Assembly: GCA_002633025.1 (NCBI GenBank)
Contig: NMRB01000221.1
Location: 412,303-476,302 of the forward strand
DNA length: 64,000 nt
From: Notospermus geniculatus
Taxonomy: Eukaryota > Nemertea > Pilidiophora > Heteronemertea > Lineidae
Direction of reading: 5' to 3'
Each line of letters starts with the position of its first letter. The first letter of the stretch is position 1. The position numbers and the translations under genes are program-made. The notes under the pieces are model-generated. The model ran no database searches. It had not been told where the DNA came from and worked only from the letters and a program-made list of their open reading frames with translations. Shown piece by piece: positions 32,325-44,300 of the stretch.

Positions 32325-35300
32325 ATGTCATTCTCATTACCACTATTCGTCTTCCTTATTGCGTGTCTTGCTCAAGGTAGGGTAATGTCACCTTCAAACC
32401 TACAATTAGATGTCATATTTTCATCCGTACGCCATTTTATGGCCCTGCAAAGTAACCGAATCCACGAGCCCCATGAGGGACATCATCGCCAATTGATGGC
32501 ATCGCTGTACTAGCGGTCCTCTAACAATTATGATGTTAACGTCCTTTTAGTACGAAATTGACAAAGGACGACCGGGCAATTAATAATTTTCAATGGCTGT
32601 CTCCGGCACGGAAGCGACACCTCATCCAAACTTTTTGTACAATTACTACGAAGAATTCCGATAATGTTTCATAATGCAAAAGTTTGACAAAATATTGGCA
32701 AGAATTAATATTAAATATAATTCGCCAATGTTCCTATACAACTCTTACACCGTTTAAAATCATTCGTTTTAGTATGATTTAATATTTCTCTCGAACATGG
32801 TACATGTACCGGTGTGTCTTTTCCACTTTCAGGTGGCGTGCTGAGTGCTGAGCAAGGTAGAAACTAAACTATATATTTTGCCATGAAATACACAGGCCTA
32901 CATTTGTACTAAATGATTCTTGCCGACTAAATATATTTCCAAGCAACCGAATGTTTATTTTGAATGGAGCAAAAAAGTCATTAGTAACGTATAAGCTAAT
33001 GAATTTTAAATTAGCTAAATTTGCCAACACCGATATTTTGTATTGTCATCGTAGCCCCAAACCATGAGCCACTCTCAATAGAAAATGCTCTTGAAAACCT
33101 TTCCCTGTATCTCTGAACCAATTTCTTCAGAACACTGCGAACAATGCTCAGTGCTCTGGTAAATCTGTCAAAGCCATTCTTTTCCAAGTGACGAATTGAT
33201 TTCCGTTTCGTCTCTTTTGGATATAATATATGGGGCAGCTGTTCTTTTCAATAGAGCATCGCTTGTACGTATGTACTTGTACCTCTACACGTGCACGTAC
33301 ACATGGACTTTTTTCAGTTTTCCATCTGACGTTTCGTACTTGTTCGATCGAATTGTTTTCCAATTCAAGCTTGGCTTCCAAGTTGATGTGGTAGGAGAAC
33401 ATGAAGCATGCAACCGTGCAACTATCATATAGCAAGAGAAAATTTATGGTATCAAATATTGTCACCATACCAGTTCCACCCTGGTGACTCAGCTTTTTTT
33501 CGTACGCGATTTTACTCATGCATAACTATCGTGTTGACTATTTTTGCAGTTGTTCCGGCAAATAGAAGGGGCGACAGCTTGTTTTTTAATCACCATGGTG
33601 ATTACATGACAAGCTGTCACCCCTTCTATTTGCCGGAACAACTGCAAAAATAGTCAACACGATTAGTTACGCATGAGTAAAATCGCGTACGAAAAAAAGT
33701 TGAGTCACCAGCGTGAGTTCCAAGTGGCGAATTGATTTCCGTGCTGGCCTGGGACGCTTCACGGGGGCCGAGCCCGCTTCTCTTTTGCCACCTTGTCACT
33801 TTATTGATTCCCGAATACACCAACCATCAACATTTGAGCCAAAATTCGCAGGTTGTCAGTTGCTAGCGCCACCTATGATGAGATGACAACCTACGAATTT
33901 TGGCTCAAATGTTGATGGTTGGTGCATTTTACTTGCAATACATGTCAGAGATAGATTCTCTTGCCAACCAATCGGTGTAATGAACACATCAAAATGCCTA
34001 TGAAGAGGCTGCCTGTAGGTTCCTTTAATGTAGCTGGCGTACCTGCTTTTTACCTTGTACATTGTAGGTGAAAAATGTGAAGGAAAGGGATGGGAAAATT
34101 ACAACAACCACTGCTATCGGTTGTTCCCGTCCGATACGAAATTCACTGCAGCCGAGGCCAACTGCGTGAAGCACGATGGGCACCTCACGAGCATCAACAC
34201 CGAGGAAGAACTTCATTTCCTTTCTGAAATGGCGCGGTACGTTGCATTATCAAAGTCTAATGTACATGCACTGAAAGCCTTTGCATAGGCAAGTTGCCTA
34301 ATATAGGTTAGGCATACATGTACCTCATCCCCAGAATGTCTATCATGTTAGGCATTTTGCCTATTCCTTAGGCAATGGCTATTGGGAATTTTGCCCATTC
34401 TTTACATTAGGCAATCTATTGCCTAAGAACATTAGCATTATAGACTTTCTGGGGATGAGACCATGCCTAACCTATATTAGACAGCTTGCCTAAACAAAGG
34501 CTTTCAGTGTGTTGCTACTGGAGTACGGTCAATTGGAACACATGTGCAGTAATAATACAATAGGATTTTAGGTTTAACCATAAGGTCCGGAATCAAGTCC
34601 TTTTGTGGTTTGACAAAGAGGGGCCAATACGTTTAATATAACCTCTTGATGTGACACTTACCCACCTACATGTACTGTAGAACAACACTTCTAAGCCATT
34701 AGTATGCAAAATATGGTCAAGCGGTTTCAGAAGGTCGACACAGCCAGTCAGCTGGGTCCATATTCATGAACATACTTAAAGGTTACCTGAAAGGGTTTCA
34801 TCCACTTCTGGTTTTCTGCGTCATACTGTAGAGCATTAATCAGGCAGCATGAAACTGAAAACCGCATGAAAATCGGATTACCCATTTCCAAGTTATGGGA
34901 ATTTTAAAAAGGATGACAAGGCCAACACTCTGCCAACCATGTCAGGCAGCGGAGAACAGCACATTTGATGTCATTGGATTTTTAAACAATATAAAAAACA
35001 TTAAAATTACTTGTTTAACTTGGGCAGTTAGGTGTAGTTTTGTTGTATATTTCTTGTTAATCAGTCGTACTGCAGTTATTTCCTCAATATGGATTGGGAG
35101 GGCAATATTTGAATTTCTGTATAGCATATTTGACCTCATGAACTCACCGCCTGGACAGCCATGGATACCAAGTTGTTTGGTAGTCATGTGAAAAAACATG
35201 GTCCAATCTTCATGCAACTTTCACTGAATTGTTTTTTTACTCGAACCACTTTTCAGAGAAAAAAATCATGAAATGCCTTTCAGGTAAACTTTAAGTCAAA

Positions 35301-37510
35301 GTGTGATACGTATCTTTTGTGTTCAACGAAGGATATGTCACACTTGGAGTTAAGTAGTTTTATGAATATGGACCCTACATTTGCAGATAACTCACTTGAA
35401 CCTAATGAAAGTCCACCATAACCTTTGATTTGTGTGCGTCCACTACCTGGTGGGCAAACCGCGCATGTGATTGGTCGGGAGATACGAATTTGCCCACTAG
35501 ATGTAACTGCGCGTGTACAGTTTGCGAAAAAATCCAAGATGGCGTGCGCCGTCGAAACGATGAAGAAAGAAACGAGGTTGATAAGGCAACATGAGAAATT
35601 AGTTGGTAAACGTTACAATGTACTTGATGGTATTTAAAACTAGATGTATGACGGATTTTTTTTCGTTGGCTGATCGACTTCGTCATACCGCCATATTAGG
35701 TCACAAAACGATTCGGATGACGATCAGTACTGGATAGGAATGGAGCCCAGACTCAAACCACCATTCAGCTCCTTCAAGTGGACTGATGACTCGAGTATCT
35801 CCTACATCCCACCAGGGGCTGAGCTGGGAGGCAAGGTCGCCACATCGATGGTCGTGTCAGAAGATGAAGGCACGGTTTTGGAGGGCGCAGCTCTTGATGA
35901 GGAGTTCCCCTACATTTGCGAGAGGGGTACGTTATTTCGATACATTGCTGGGTGTCGGGTGGATGGCTGTCAAAATGCTCGCTGTGCTACTAATTTAGAA
36001 CGGGCTTGTGTGCTTTCTCAAGCAATTGAATTGCATGTAAATCGTGTTAACGTACATGTACATGTACGTTTAAGGAGAAGATTCAAAAATAGAATGCTAA
36101 GTAGGTACCTATGAACGACACGTTAACGGTACAATAGTTCAGAGCTGACCGCAAAGAGTGCTACCGGCGCCTATCGGCAGTTAGTTATAATGCATTTTCC
36201 CACTAGCTAAACCGCCGATGCCCACCAAAAGCACTATATCGGACTTTCTGTGCAGTCGGCCCTGATATGCTTGACTGTACAAACTATAAATAGGCCTAGT
36301 ACATGTACATTTTACAAGCTCAAACGTAACTCTTTGCAGTATGCTTGAAAGAAGAGGAAGTATGGGAACCAGAGAAGTCCAAGTGCATTTTTCGTAGGTA
36401 TATTTTCACAATTTAGTGCAATATTCTTTTTAGTTAAAACAACCCAATGAAACCATGAAGGAATCTACATGTAGTTTGAATCCTTAAACAGACCAGGCTA
36501 CCTTGGAAAGCAAATCAGGAGAACACCCTGTGAATGTATGAGTAAATCTTCGTGAAATTTACTAACAAGTTCACTCTACACTGTAATCTAGAAAGTACTG
36601 TAAGCCTATGTGGTGATCATGAATGAGATGTGAAAAGTAAAGTAGCCTAGGCCTACCGGACGCATTCGTGATAAGGATGGCTTGCTTTTGTAAAAGTTGT
36701 TATTTGTCGTTTCAGGATGCAAGAGCAGGCAATTTAAATATGTTGGTAAAGAAAAAGAATGTAAAAGAAGTAAGTGAGAACACTAATGTGGTTGTAGAGC
36801 TGGGGTTGCGCTGCATGTACAGTACATACGCCGTAGGCTGCAGTAAATGTACTGCAGTGGCAGGAATCCACAGGCAGGTCTCCCTACATGCAAATCACGC
36901 ATATACATGTACTTTATCATACACTTCCATATGTACAGTCCACTGCACACTATGTGTACAACAAACACAATGTAGATTACCCTTGCTTCGTGTTGCATGT
37001 AGCAGAGATTTTGAACTTTGCTTGTCACTTTCTGCTGGCATGCCATGGGTGTGACTATTTACATGTAGACCAACGGGACAATTGGAAATAACTTACATGT
37101 AAATAAACAGGCTTCCGATAAAGTGGGAAATCTCTGTGTACTAAAAACGGAACATTATTTTCAGTTTGTCCAGAGGCAGAGCTATTTGACGAAGACAAGA
37201 AGGTGTGCAAATCAAGTGAGCATTGTATACAGCAGTTCAATTTTTATTGATGTCTGTCCATAGCTTCAGCAGCCAAATTAATTTATTACAAAACAACAAT
37301 CGTTTCTGTTTTGGTTTGCGGTGGAGTCAGAATAATACGTTACGATTACCCAATCGTGTATACGTTCGTCTCTTCACAAATCGTCTTTGGAAGATGATGT
37401 ACATGTACATGTACATGTAGGATTACAGTTGAGTACTAAATTGTAGCCAATGTTCTCTGCAGGATGCCGCAAAGGTTTTGAATGGGAGGATAACAAGTGT
37501 GTCGACCGTC
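32325..37510 (+). CDS. Secreted C-type lectin-like gene 1, 3' end not found
   Basis: Exons: 32325-32376 (signal peptide MSFSLPLFVFLIACLAQ), 32833-32856 (mini-exon GVLSAEQ), 34068-34236 and 35700-35926 (CTLD), then 36340-36393, 36716-36769, 37165-37215 and 37463-37510, each a single cysteine-pair module. Phases are 1,1,2,1,1,1,1. The CTLD has the long-form N-terminal pair (CEGKGWENYNNHC), CVKHDGHLTSI, YWIGM and a final YICER. The EPN/QPD and WND calcium-sugar motifs are absent, as is the third of the four core cysteines, so classical calcium-dependent sugar binding is doubtful. The last visible exon ends in phase 1 at a good donor (GTAAGTA), so at least one more exon should follow. The paralogue ends in an FN2 domain, but here the 565-base palindrome and N at 37650 intervene and no FN2 was seen before 41340. 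Confidence 0.75.
33481..33711. repeat. 230-base inverted repeat in lectin 1 intron
   Basis: CTGGTGACTCAGC to GTTGAGTCACCAG, with TTGTTCCGGCAAATAGAAGG in the stem and a loop of about 30 bases. The flanking word AGTGGCGAATTGATTTCCGT occurs at both 33188 and 33724. Confidence 0.75.
33818..33929. repeat. Inverted repeat ACCAACCATCAACATTTGAG
   Basis: Arms of about 40 bases (ACCAACCATCAACATTTGAG and its complement) around GCTAGCGCCACC. Confidence 0.75.
34068..34236 (+). CDS. Lectin 1, CTLD exon 1
   Basis: Phase 1 in, phase 2 out. WENYNNHCYRLFPSDTKF, EANCVKHDGHLTSINTEEE, LSEMA: the first half of a CTLD with alpha-1 and alpha-2. Confidence 0.8.
34270..34511. repeat. Inverted repeat with TTAGGCA words
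   Basis: CTGAAAGCCTTTGCATAGGC pairs with GCCTAAACAAAGGCTTTCAG. The interior is dominated by TAGGCAA/TTGCCTA repeats. It begins 34 bases after the donor of CTLD exon 1. Confidence 0.75.
34754..35375. repeat. 620-base element with GGGTCCATATTCAT termini
   Basis: GGGTCCATATTCATGAA at the left pairs with TTATGAATATGGACCC at the right. Its right end (TAAGTAGTTTTATGAATATG with a GTGTGATAC/GTCACAC hairpin) matches 15593-15673, which looks like a solo end of the same family. Confidence 0.65.
35700..35926 (+). CDS. Lectin 1, CTLD exon 2
   Basis: Phase 2 in, phase 1 out. SDDDQYWIGMEPRL, FKWTDDSSISYIPPGAE and FPYICER complete the CTLD fold. There is no EPN or QPD. Confidence 0.75.
36340..37510 (+). 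CDS. Lectin 1, four single-exon cysteine modules
   Basis: 36340-36393 CLKEEEVWEPEKSKC, 36716-36769 CKSRQFKYVGKEKEC, 37165-37215 CPEAELFDEDKKVC, 37463-37510 CRKGFEWEDNKC. Each exon is 48-54 bases, phase 1 to 1, and holds exactly two cysteines around an aromatic-acidic centre, like the C..G(F/Y).W(D/N)....C loop seen between EGF modules of fibulin-type proteins. I know of no named domain of this form. Confidence 0.65.
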
Positions 37511-37650
37511 GTAAGTAATATGTAGTTGGTTCGAGTAAAGCAAAACTTGTACCGTACATGTAGATTATATAATTATATCCACGTGCATCACACTTCAACG
37601 TTTACATGTATGTAGGCCTACCCTTGGACCTTACTGATCATCCCGTGCTN

Positions 37651-38215
37651 CACTGTAAAAAGTCAGAACGCAAAAAAATTTCGCGTTATTTCGCGTTCTG
37701 GGTACGTTAATTTGTCGTTTGTGGGATTTTGGCTATGTTGCAATGTATTTATCCTCCAAACATTAATCTACAGAATAGGTCGTCTTGTTGTTTGGAAATA
37801 TTTAGACCCCTTTTTAAGGGTTTCAAAAAATGTGAACACTATTTTAGAACGCGAAAACGCCAGTTAACGCCAACTCTGAACGCATATTTGTCCCAGATTT
37901 GAGAACACTATAAAATTTTGCGTTCTAAAAATGACTTTTAGAACGCAAAATTTTATAGTGTTCTCAAATCTGGGACAAATTTGCGTTCAGAATTGGCGTT
38001 AACTGGCGTTTTCGCGTTCTAAAATAGTGTTCACATTTTTTTGAAACCCTTAAAAAGGGGCCTAAATATTTCCAAACAACAAGATGACCTATTCTATAGA
38101 TTAATGTTTGGAGGATAAATACATTGCAACATAGACAAAATCCCACAAACGACAAATTAACGTATCAGAACGCGAAATAACGCGAAATTTTTTCGCGTTC
38201 TGACTTTTTACAGTG
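37651..38215. repeat. 565-base palindrome CACTGTAAAAAGTCAGAACG abutting an N
   Basis: Near-perfect inverted repeat over its whole length, starting CACTGTAAAAAGTCAGAACG and ending with the complement, centred near 37933 at GTTCTAAAAATGACTTTTAG. The N at 37650 is the base immediately before it. Confidence 0.9.
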
Positions 38216-41200
38216 TTGATGTGGGCAATCGGCGCAGATCGACCCTGTCGGATTACTAAATCATGCAGTCGTCCACCACATGTACTTCAGATGTATATCT
38301 TAGATATAAAGATACATGTACGTCATCAGTAAAAAAGCGTATTTCGTTGTTTCCTTGCACCGTATGAGGAATTAAACAAGGGCGTTCACTTGCCATGCAT
38401 AAGTGCGCATGTAGGTATTTACCTTGTTTACACTACATAAAGCCCGGACTTTTATGTTGCGTTTACACCTATGAATCGCCGTATCTAAATAAAGCCCGGG
38501 GTTTTAAAACCCATACATGCCGCGTACGTGCTCAAAAAGCCCGGGCTTATTTCAGACCCGGGCTTCGAAAAGTCCGGGCTTTTTCAGACAGGTGTAACCA
38601 CGGCTATTACCACCAGTCCACATGATTAGTCCCGCATTAAGTGAGAGATTTTCCAACCTACATGTATTAAAATTACCTCTCCTCTTACCACGCTGTTTCT
38701 ATTCAGTTTTCTGAAATTACCGGTTATGGCGATAATGATAGTGCTGCCACCTGTCGTGAGGAATACCAAAGTGCTGCCACCTATAGTGGAGATTACGATG
38801 CCACCTCACTCTAATAGGAGCTGTCAGCGAGTTGACCACTAGGTGTCACTAGGGCCCAATTCAATGCATCTAGCGGACCCAGTCATTATCGATCGAGCAG
38901 CGATCATAATAGATTTCCTGTACATTTGGTCCGCTAAGACTGTGCTGCCATCTGTTAGCAATATGCGCGGCTGACTGCTCCTATTAGACTGAAATGTCTT
39001 GCCGGAATTCTTTCAGTAGAATAGAACTTGTCTTATTCAAATAATGGGGGCCAGATGCCCTTATCTCAAAGCACAAAGGCACCTATTGCGTGTTTACTTA
39101 TACATGTAGTTACATGTAGGCCTATCGTGTGAGAGAATATAATTCCGAGCGAAAAAAATCAATTATAGGGAACAGAACATGTGTTTGAGACCCATGTGTT
39201 GGTATCATATTTCAAAAACTAGTTCCAAGTCGGGTATGATCAAATATGACGACTAAAATTCGATGACATGCTTTATTGAATGAGCAGCAAATCTTAAACA
39301 AATGTGGTAAACACTTCGATTATTTGTGTGAATCTAGGCCTGCATATTAATCCAGTAAATCTACCCCGAGAACAAATTGCAACAGAAGGTAATTGTATAT
39401 GCTCTATGACATCTTCATCAACAACATAACTCCAAAATCGGACAACGGGAAAGTAGCTAAATAAAAGGGTATTTTTGCGCGTGAAAATTGTGACGTGAGC
39501 AAGAGATGACGCCACTGCCCCGTCACTGTGCGAAATGGGTATGATGTCCAAGGTGACCTAAACAAAGGTTTAAAGCAAAAAACTTCTGTATGTTGCAATT
39601 TGTTCCGGGTTCGCCGATTTTTTTGCCTTAATTTTACTGGACTACTTCCCAGCACAGAATGTTGAGCCCGTCAAAGAAGATGGGCTTTTGACAAATTTTT
39701 CCTGTATGTCTGGGCACATGCTTTAGGCATGCTTGGTTTGTGGTAAATCTGTGAAAGCCTAATATTTTTTATTTGTTTTTACTCAACGACCACCGTTTCA
39801 CTAAAGAATCGCGCATATTTCTTAATCAAATGACGTAAAGAGTATGCATGCATTGTGCATAATGCAGAATGCGCTATGCACTGTGTGCATGTGGTTCATA
39901 CCCAAGGATGTACTATCTCAGGCTGCAGAACAGTATTATTTTTTAAAAGTAGGCGGCTGTTTTAATATGGAACTGAACTGCTCACTTTTCATTTTTCATG
40001 CTAAAATTTTCCATTCAAAATCAAAATGAGGAGATGAACATGTACATACATGTATATGAAGAGTTAATGGAGAATGCAATGTTCATTCTTCAGGATGCGG
40101 ATGATTCGTGCCAAATTACAAATAACGAGTGAAAAAAGAGCTGCTAAATAAAAGCGTCCTTTTGCATTGCTTTTTCATATTAGGATAGTAATATGACCTT
40201 TCGGCCTTGATTGTCCAGTAACTGCGTCACGGAATTCGATCGGAGGCCTATCGAGCAGCTGTAGCAGCTGTATTCCCTAACATACAGAAAGTTTGGTCAG
40301 TCTGTTGATAGATAAATGAAACAGGTGTTGGCGGGGTCGGTGGGCCTAGTCATTGTCAGTTGCGCAGCGAGAGGAGGCAACGTTGAGAGAACTCCGTTTC
40401 CAATATTTCGGTATCGTTTCATCACCAGTGCTGGCGATTTGAATCTAAATAAAGCTTCTCAAACCAGGTTGTCAAATTTCCTTGGCAAATGTAAGTTTAT
40501 CCATTGCGTTTTTTTTCTCGTTTCCCATGACCACAAAGGAGTTGATTCCTTGCTAAAGTGGGCCATACATCATGTAATGAATGATGATTTTCGTAAAGCC
40601 GCCCATACACCTTCAATATTATTGCACAATATCAGGACCAAAATGGGCAATGTTATTGCCAATCTTTCTTCTACCCATCATGCAAAAGCACATGCCCCTA
40701 TTTGGGGTCCCATATTGTGCAATAATATTGATCATGTATGGCCCGCTTTAGCAAACCTTCCCATCAGCGTTAAGCGGTCCATCCACGTACATGTACAATA
40801 TTTATTCCACATTATAGGGCCCGAAGTGGATGTCATGTGCTTCTGGCATAATGGATGGAAGAAAGATTGGCAATAGGCAGTTGGCTTTGGTTTTCGCAAA
40901 GCCCCCGAAACGCCAACGCCAACTTCAAATCTATTGTTCGATGCCCGGAAGAGAGCACCGAACAAAAGTACAGACGTTCGCGTTGGCGGTTCGGGGGCTT
41001 TGCGAAAACTCTATAATATCGCCCTTTGATCCTCATATACGTGGGTCGGCCGCTTTAAGCAAATCTTGGCTCGCGGTTCATCATCAGCTAGCTGGAAATT
41101 TTTGCTAATGTGAAATCAACAAGGGACGATCACGAGGCGTCGCTCATGTCCTAAACTCGACACGCCATTGGTCGACTGAGTAGTACAGCTCCACTCTTAG

Positions 41201-41340
41201 GAATAAAACTAACTGGAGAATTTACGAGTGGGATGAGCCTGAATGTTGGTGAGTGATCTATTAATGTGAAAGTACAGTATCTACATGTATTACGTTTCTT
41301 GAGATGATATCTTACAGTCAGCCCCTTTCCCTCCTCCAGG
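38216..41340. other. Spacer between lectin genes, repeats only
   Basis: Contains an inverted repeat of AAAGCCCGGGC words near 38436-38600 and a CCCCCGAAACGCCAACG element at 40887-41012. A 186-codon ORF at 40316-40876 has no domain and overlaps an inverted repeat. I searched for an FN2 exon for lectin gene 1 and did not see one. Confidence 0.4.
40887..41012. repeat. TTTTCGCAAAGCCCCCGAAA element, copy 1
   Basis: TTTTCGCAAAGCCCCCGAAA to TTCGGGGGCTTTGCGAAAAC with GAGCACCGAACAAAAG inside. Relatives at 50338-50463 and 50470-50603. Confidence 0.75.
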
Positions 41341-44300
41341 ATGTCTTCGGTGATATCATGTGTGGTTTTCATGATCGTGGCAGCGTCATTACAAGGTAAG
41401 AGTAGGCCTACCATGATCAAAAAAAATGACTTGCATAACTATAGGCCTACTCTACATGGATTCGGACAGAGAAAAAGTAATGCAGGGGCAACACATCATG
41501 TATACAATGTAGTTTCTTGCTACCATGGCTACTTTGTAGCCTACCGACTTCAGTGCATTCTATGAATAGATTCTCGCCATGTGATGCAGTTGTATTGTTT
41601 CGCACTGGTAAGGATTTTGAACCATTGTGATTCTATACTCTACCATACAAGAAAGGCTCCTGTACTTTTGTGATTCTATACTCTACCATACAAGAAAGGC
41701 TTCTGTTCTGTACTTTTGTGATTCTATACCGGTACTCTACCATACAAGAATGGCTTCGGTAGCATTGTGATTCTATACTCTACCATACAAGAAAGGCTCC
41801 TGTACTTTTGTGGTTCTATACTCTACCATACAAGAAAGGCTCCTGTACTTTTGTGATTCTATACTCCCATACAAGAAAGGCTCCTGTACTTTTGTGATTC
41901 TATACTCTACCATACAAGAATTGCTTCAGTGTCTTTGTGATTCTGTACTAACCATACAAGATTCTGTATCATTGTGATTCTGTACTCTACCATTATACAA
42001 GAAAAGCTTCTGTACCTTTGTGATTCTATAGTCTACCATACAAACCTCTATACCGATTGTGATTCTATACTCTATCATACAGTCAGGAAGAGATGATAGA
42101 AGGAGGAATACACCAAGTACTTGACTTCAGTTATGACACCTGTGACCATTGTTGCTGAAATCAATTGTGTTTTTGGAGAGGTGAACTTGAGTGTTTCAGT
42201 TGAAATGAAGAATGATTGACCAAACTTATGATATTGATTCAGCTTTTCGCATTGTTACGTTCCCATTATCAACTGAATGCCTACACATTGTCTAAATAAA
42301 TCTATGAAATGAATCTGTTTATGAAGTTTTGAATAGGTTGTGGACCAACATCAAAATATATATGTACATGTGCTCTCACTGTTTAGGTATGTGGAGTTCC
42401 AACAGTTTTGCATCACCTCTATTATATCGCTCAAAGATACATGTATTTCTGTTGAGAGGTTGACAAGCAACGTATATAAAAAGGGATTTCTGGTTCAGCT
42501 TGGAACCCTGCTGCTTTCCTGTATGTCCTTTCTTTTTGTAACAGCGCTGGTCTACCCATTGTTGTCCCAAATATTTCATGATTTCTGATGAAACTAGTCT
42601 GTTTCACTCCGTTTCAGATGCCGTGCAAAGTGCAAATGAAGGTAAAAATTTAATCATTTTGTGTTTCTCCCCATACCCTGTCGATTTATATGCAAGAATT
42701 ATATAACTACACAATATATGTCCACGTTTTCCTCATTACCACAGATGGTAAATGCAATGGCATGAACACCAACCTTTGGAAATTTTTTGAGGGCAGTTGT
42801 TATCGAGTAGAGCCTGGGGCGTTTTCATACGAAAGAGCCCAATATCATTGTGAATACGAGCACGCGTATCTTACAAGTATACACAGTAAAGAAGAATGGG
42901 AGTTCATAAGCAAACAACTGATATCGTGAGTATAAAGCCTAGGTCACAAATGCACCGGGCCCCGTATACGATTTTCCCCACCCAGCGGCTTACTGCGGAT
43001 TTTAGAGACTGAAACTCGGATCTAAGATGAATCATGCCGAAATCGCCTCAACAGATAGGCGGAAAGTAGGTGGATCAAACTGGGCACCCTTGAAATTGGC
43101 CAAAATGTCTGTTTTTACTCGCCGTACGGGCCCCGGAGTGGATATGTGACTGGGACTTAAGTGATTAAAATCGTACTTTTACTTCGGGATACATTGAATT
43201 ACGTAGTGATTCAGTGTATCCCGAAGTAATAGAAAAAGTACCCGTTTTTTTCTGCCCACCCGATTCACGTAGTTACTTGTAGTTATCTACAATTTACAAT
43301 GATACTTGTGCCTTGAAATCGCAATTAACGGCAAAAACATTCAAACAATGTAAATCAAACCACATGCCTCACCGGCATTGCATTTACCAACCACAGGTCT
43401 TTCTTTTGGAAATATGATGCTTGGGTCGGGATGCGCGTCACTGGTGAGCCACCGTCAGCGAATCTTAAATGGTTGGACGGCTCACCATTTGACTATCGAC
43501 CACCAATGACCGACCTGAAAGACGGAGATGCAGTGGCTTTCCAACGTCGGGAAGGCAAAAAATCTACACTTAAAGGCCAAGATCCTTCAAAAGAGCAAGC
43601 GGCGATATGTAAGACGCGTACGTACTGATGAGTGCTTTTTTCTTCCATGTCCTTCAGCGTCAGTGATGCATTTCCTTGGTACTTCACAGATCTGCCAGTG
43701 TTTCGTCCGTATGTCAGTGTTTTCCCCTTATGTTTTGGGAAACGCTGGCAGATAGATGGATTTCTCTGCCGGTTCCCTCCTCAAGTCACAGTTAGTCCGT
43801 TAGGCAATAGTAGGGGAACACTCACATAAAATGTTACACCACCGGCAATGCTTTTAGGCCTATGCATGTTTCTGTAGTCAGTTTACGCCTATATACTGGG
43901 GTTCCATACGGCAATGATTATACGGCTGATGTATAATAGGGTTTGGACATTTTTCTTTTTGGTTTTTTCATGAAATGCCATAGCAGTGACGTTTAATTGA
44001 TCAGATGCATTCATTACTCATTAGTTAAGTGGTGGATTTGCTTGCCTGCACTACGAGTTAGGTAACGGTTGTTACGAGCTGTCGTAAAAATGAGTTCTGA
44101 TTTTATCTTGCGCCTGAAATTGACATACATTTCCAACTCCGTTCAAATTTTCAGCATGCGTAAAAAGGGAGGAGTTCTTTGACGCTAAGACGAAAAAATG
44201 CGTCTACAGTAAGTTCATTCTTACGCAACAATGAATTAACAATAATTCTTGCCTGACAACTGGAAGCAACGTACATTTTCCCCAATCGCCTGGGAAATGC

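Noticed and set aside
33130-33160. Extra lectin 1 exon (HCEQCSVL between TTCTTCAG and GTAAAT)
   Set aside because: Its exit would be phase 2, which does not fit the phase 1 entry of the CTLD exon, and gene 2 has no counterpart.
40316-40876. 186-codon plus-strand ORF between the lectin genes
   Set aside because: It has no domain, signal peptide or splice support, and it runs across an inverted repeat (ATATTATTGCACAATA).
41597-42085. CRISPR-like direct repeats
   Set aside because: Repeats of about 43 bases are contiguous with no unique spacers, in an animal intron; it is a minisatellite.
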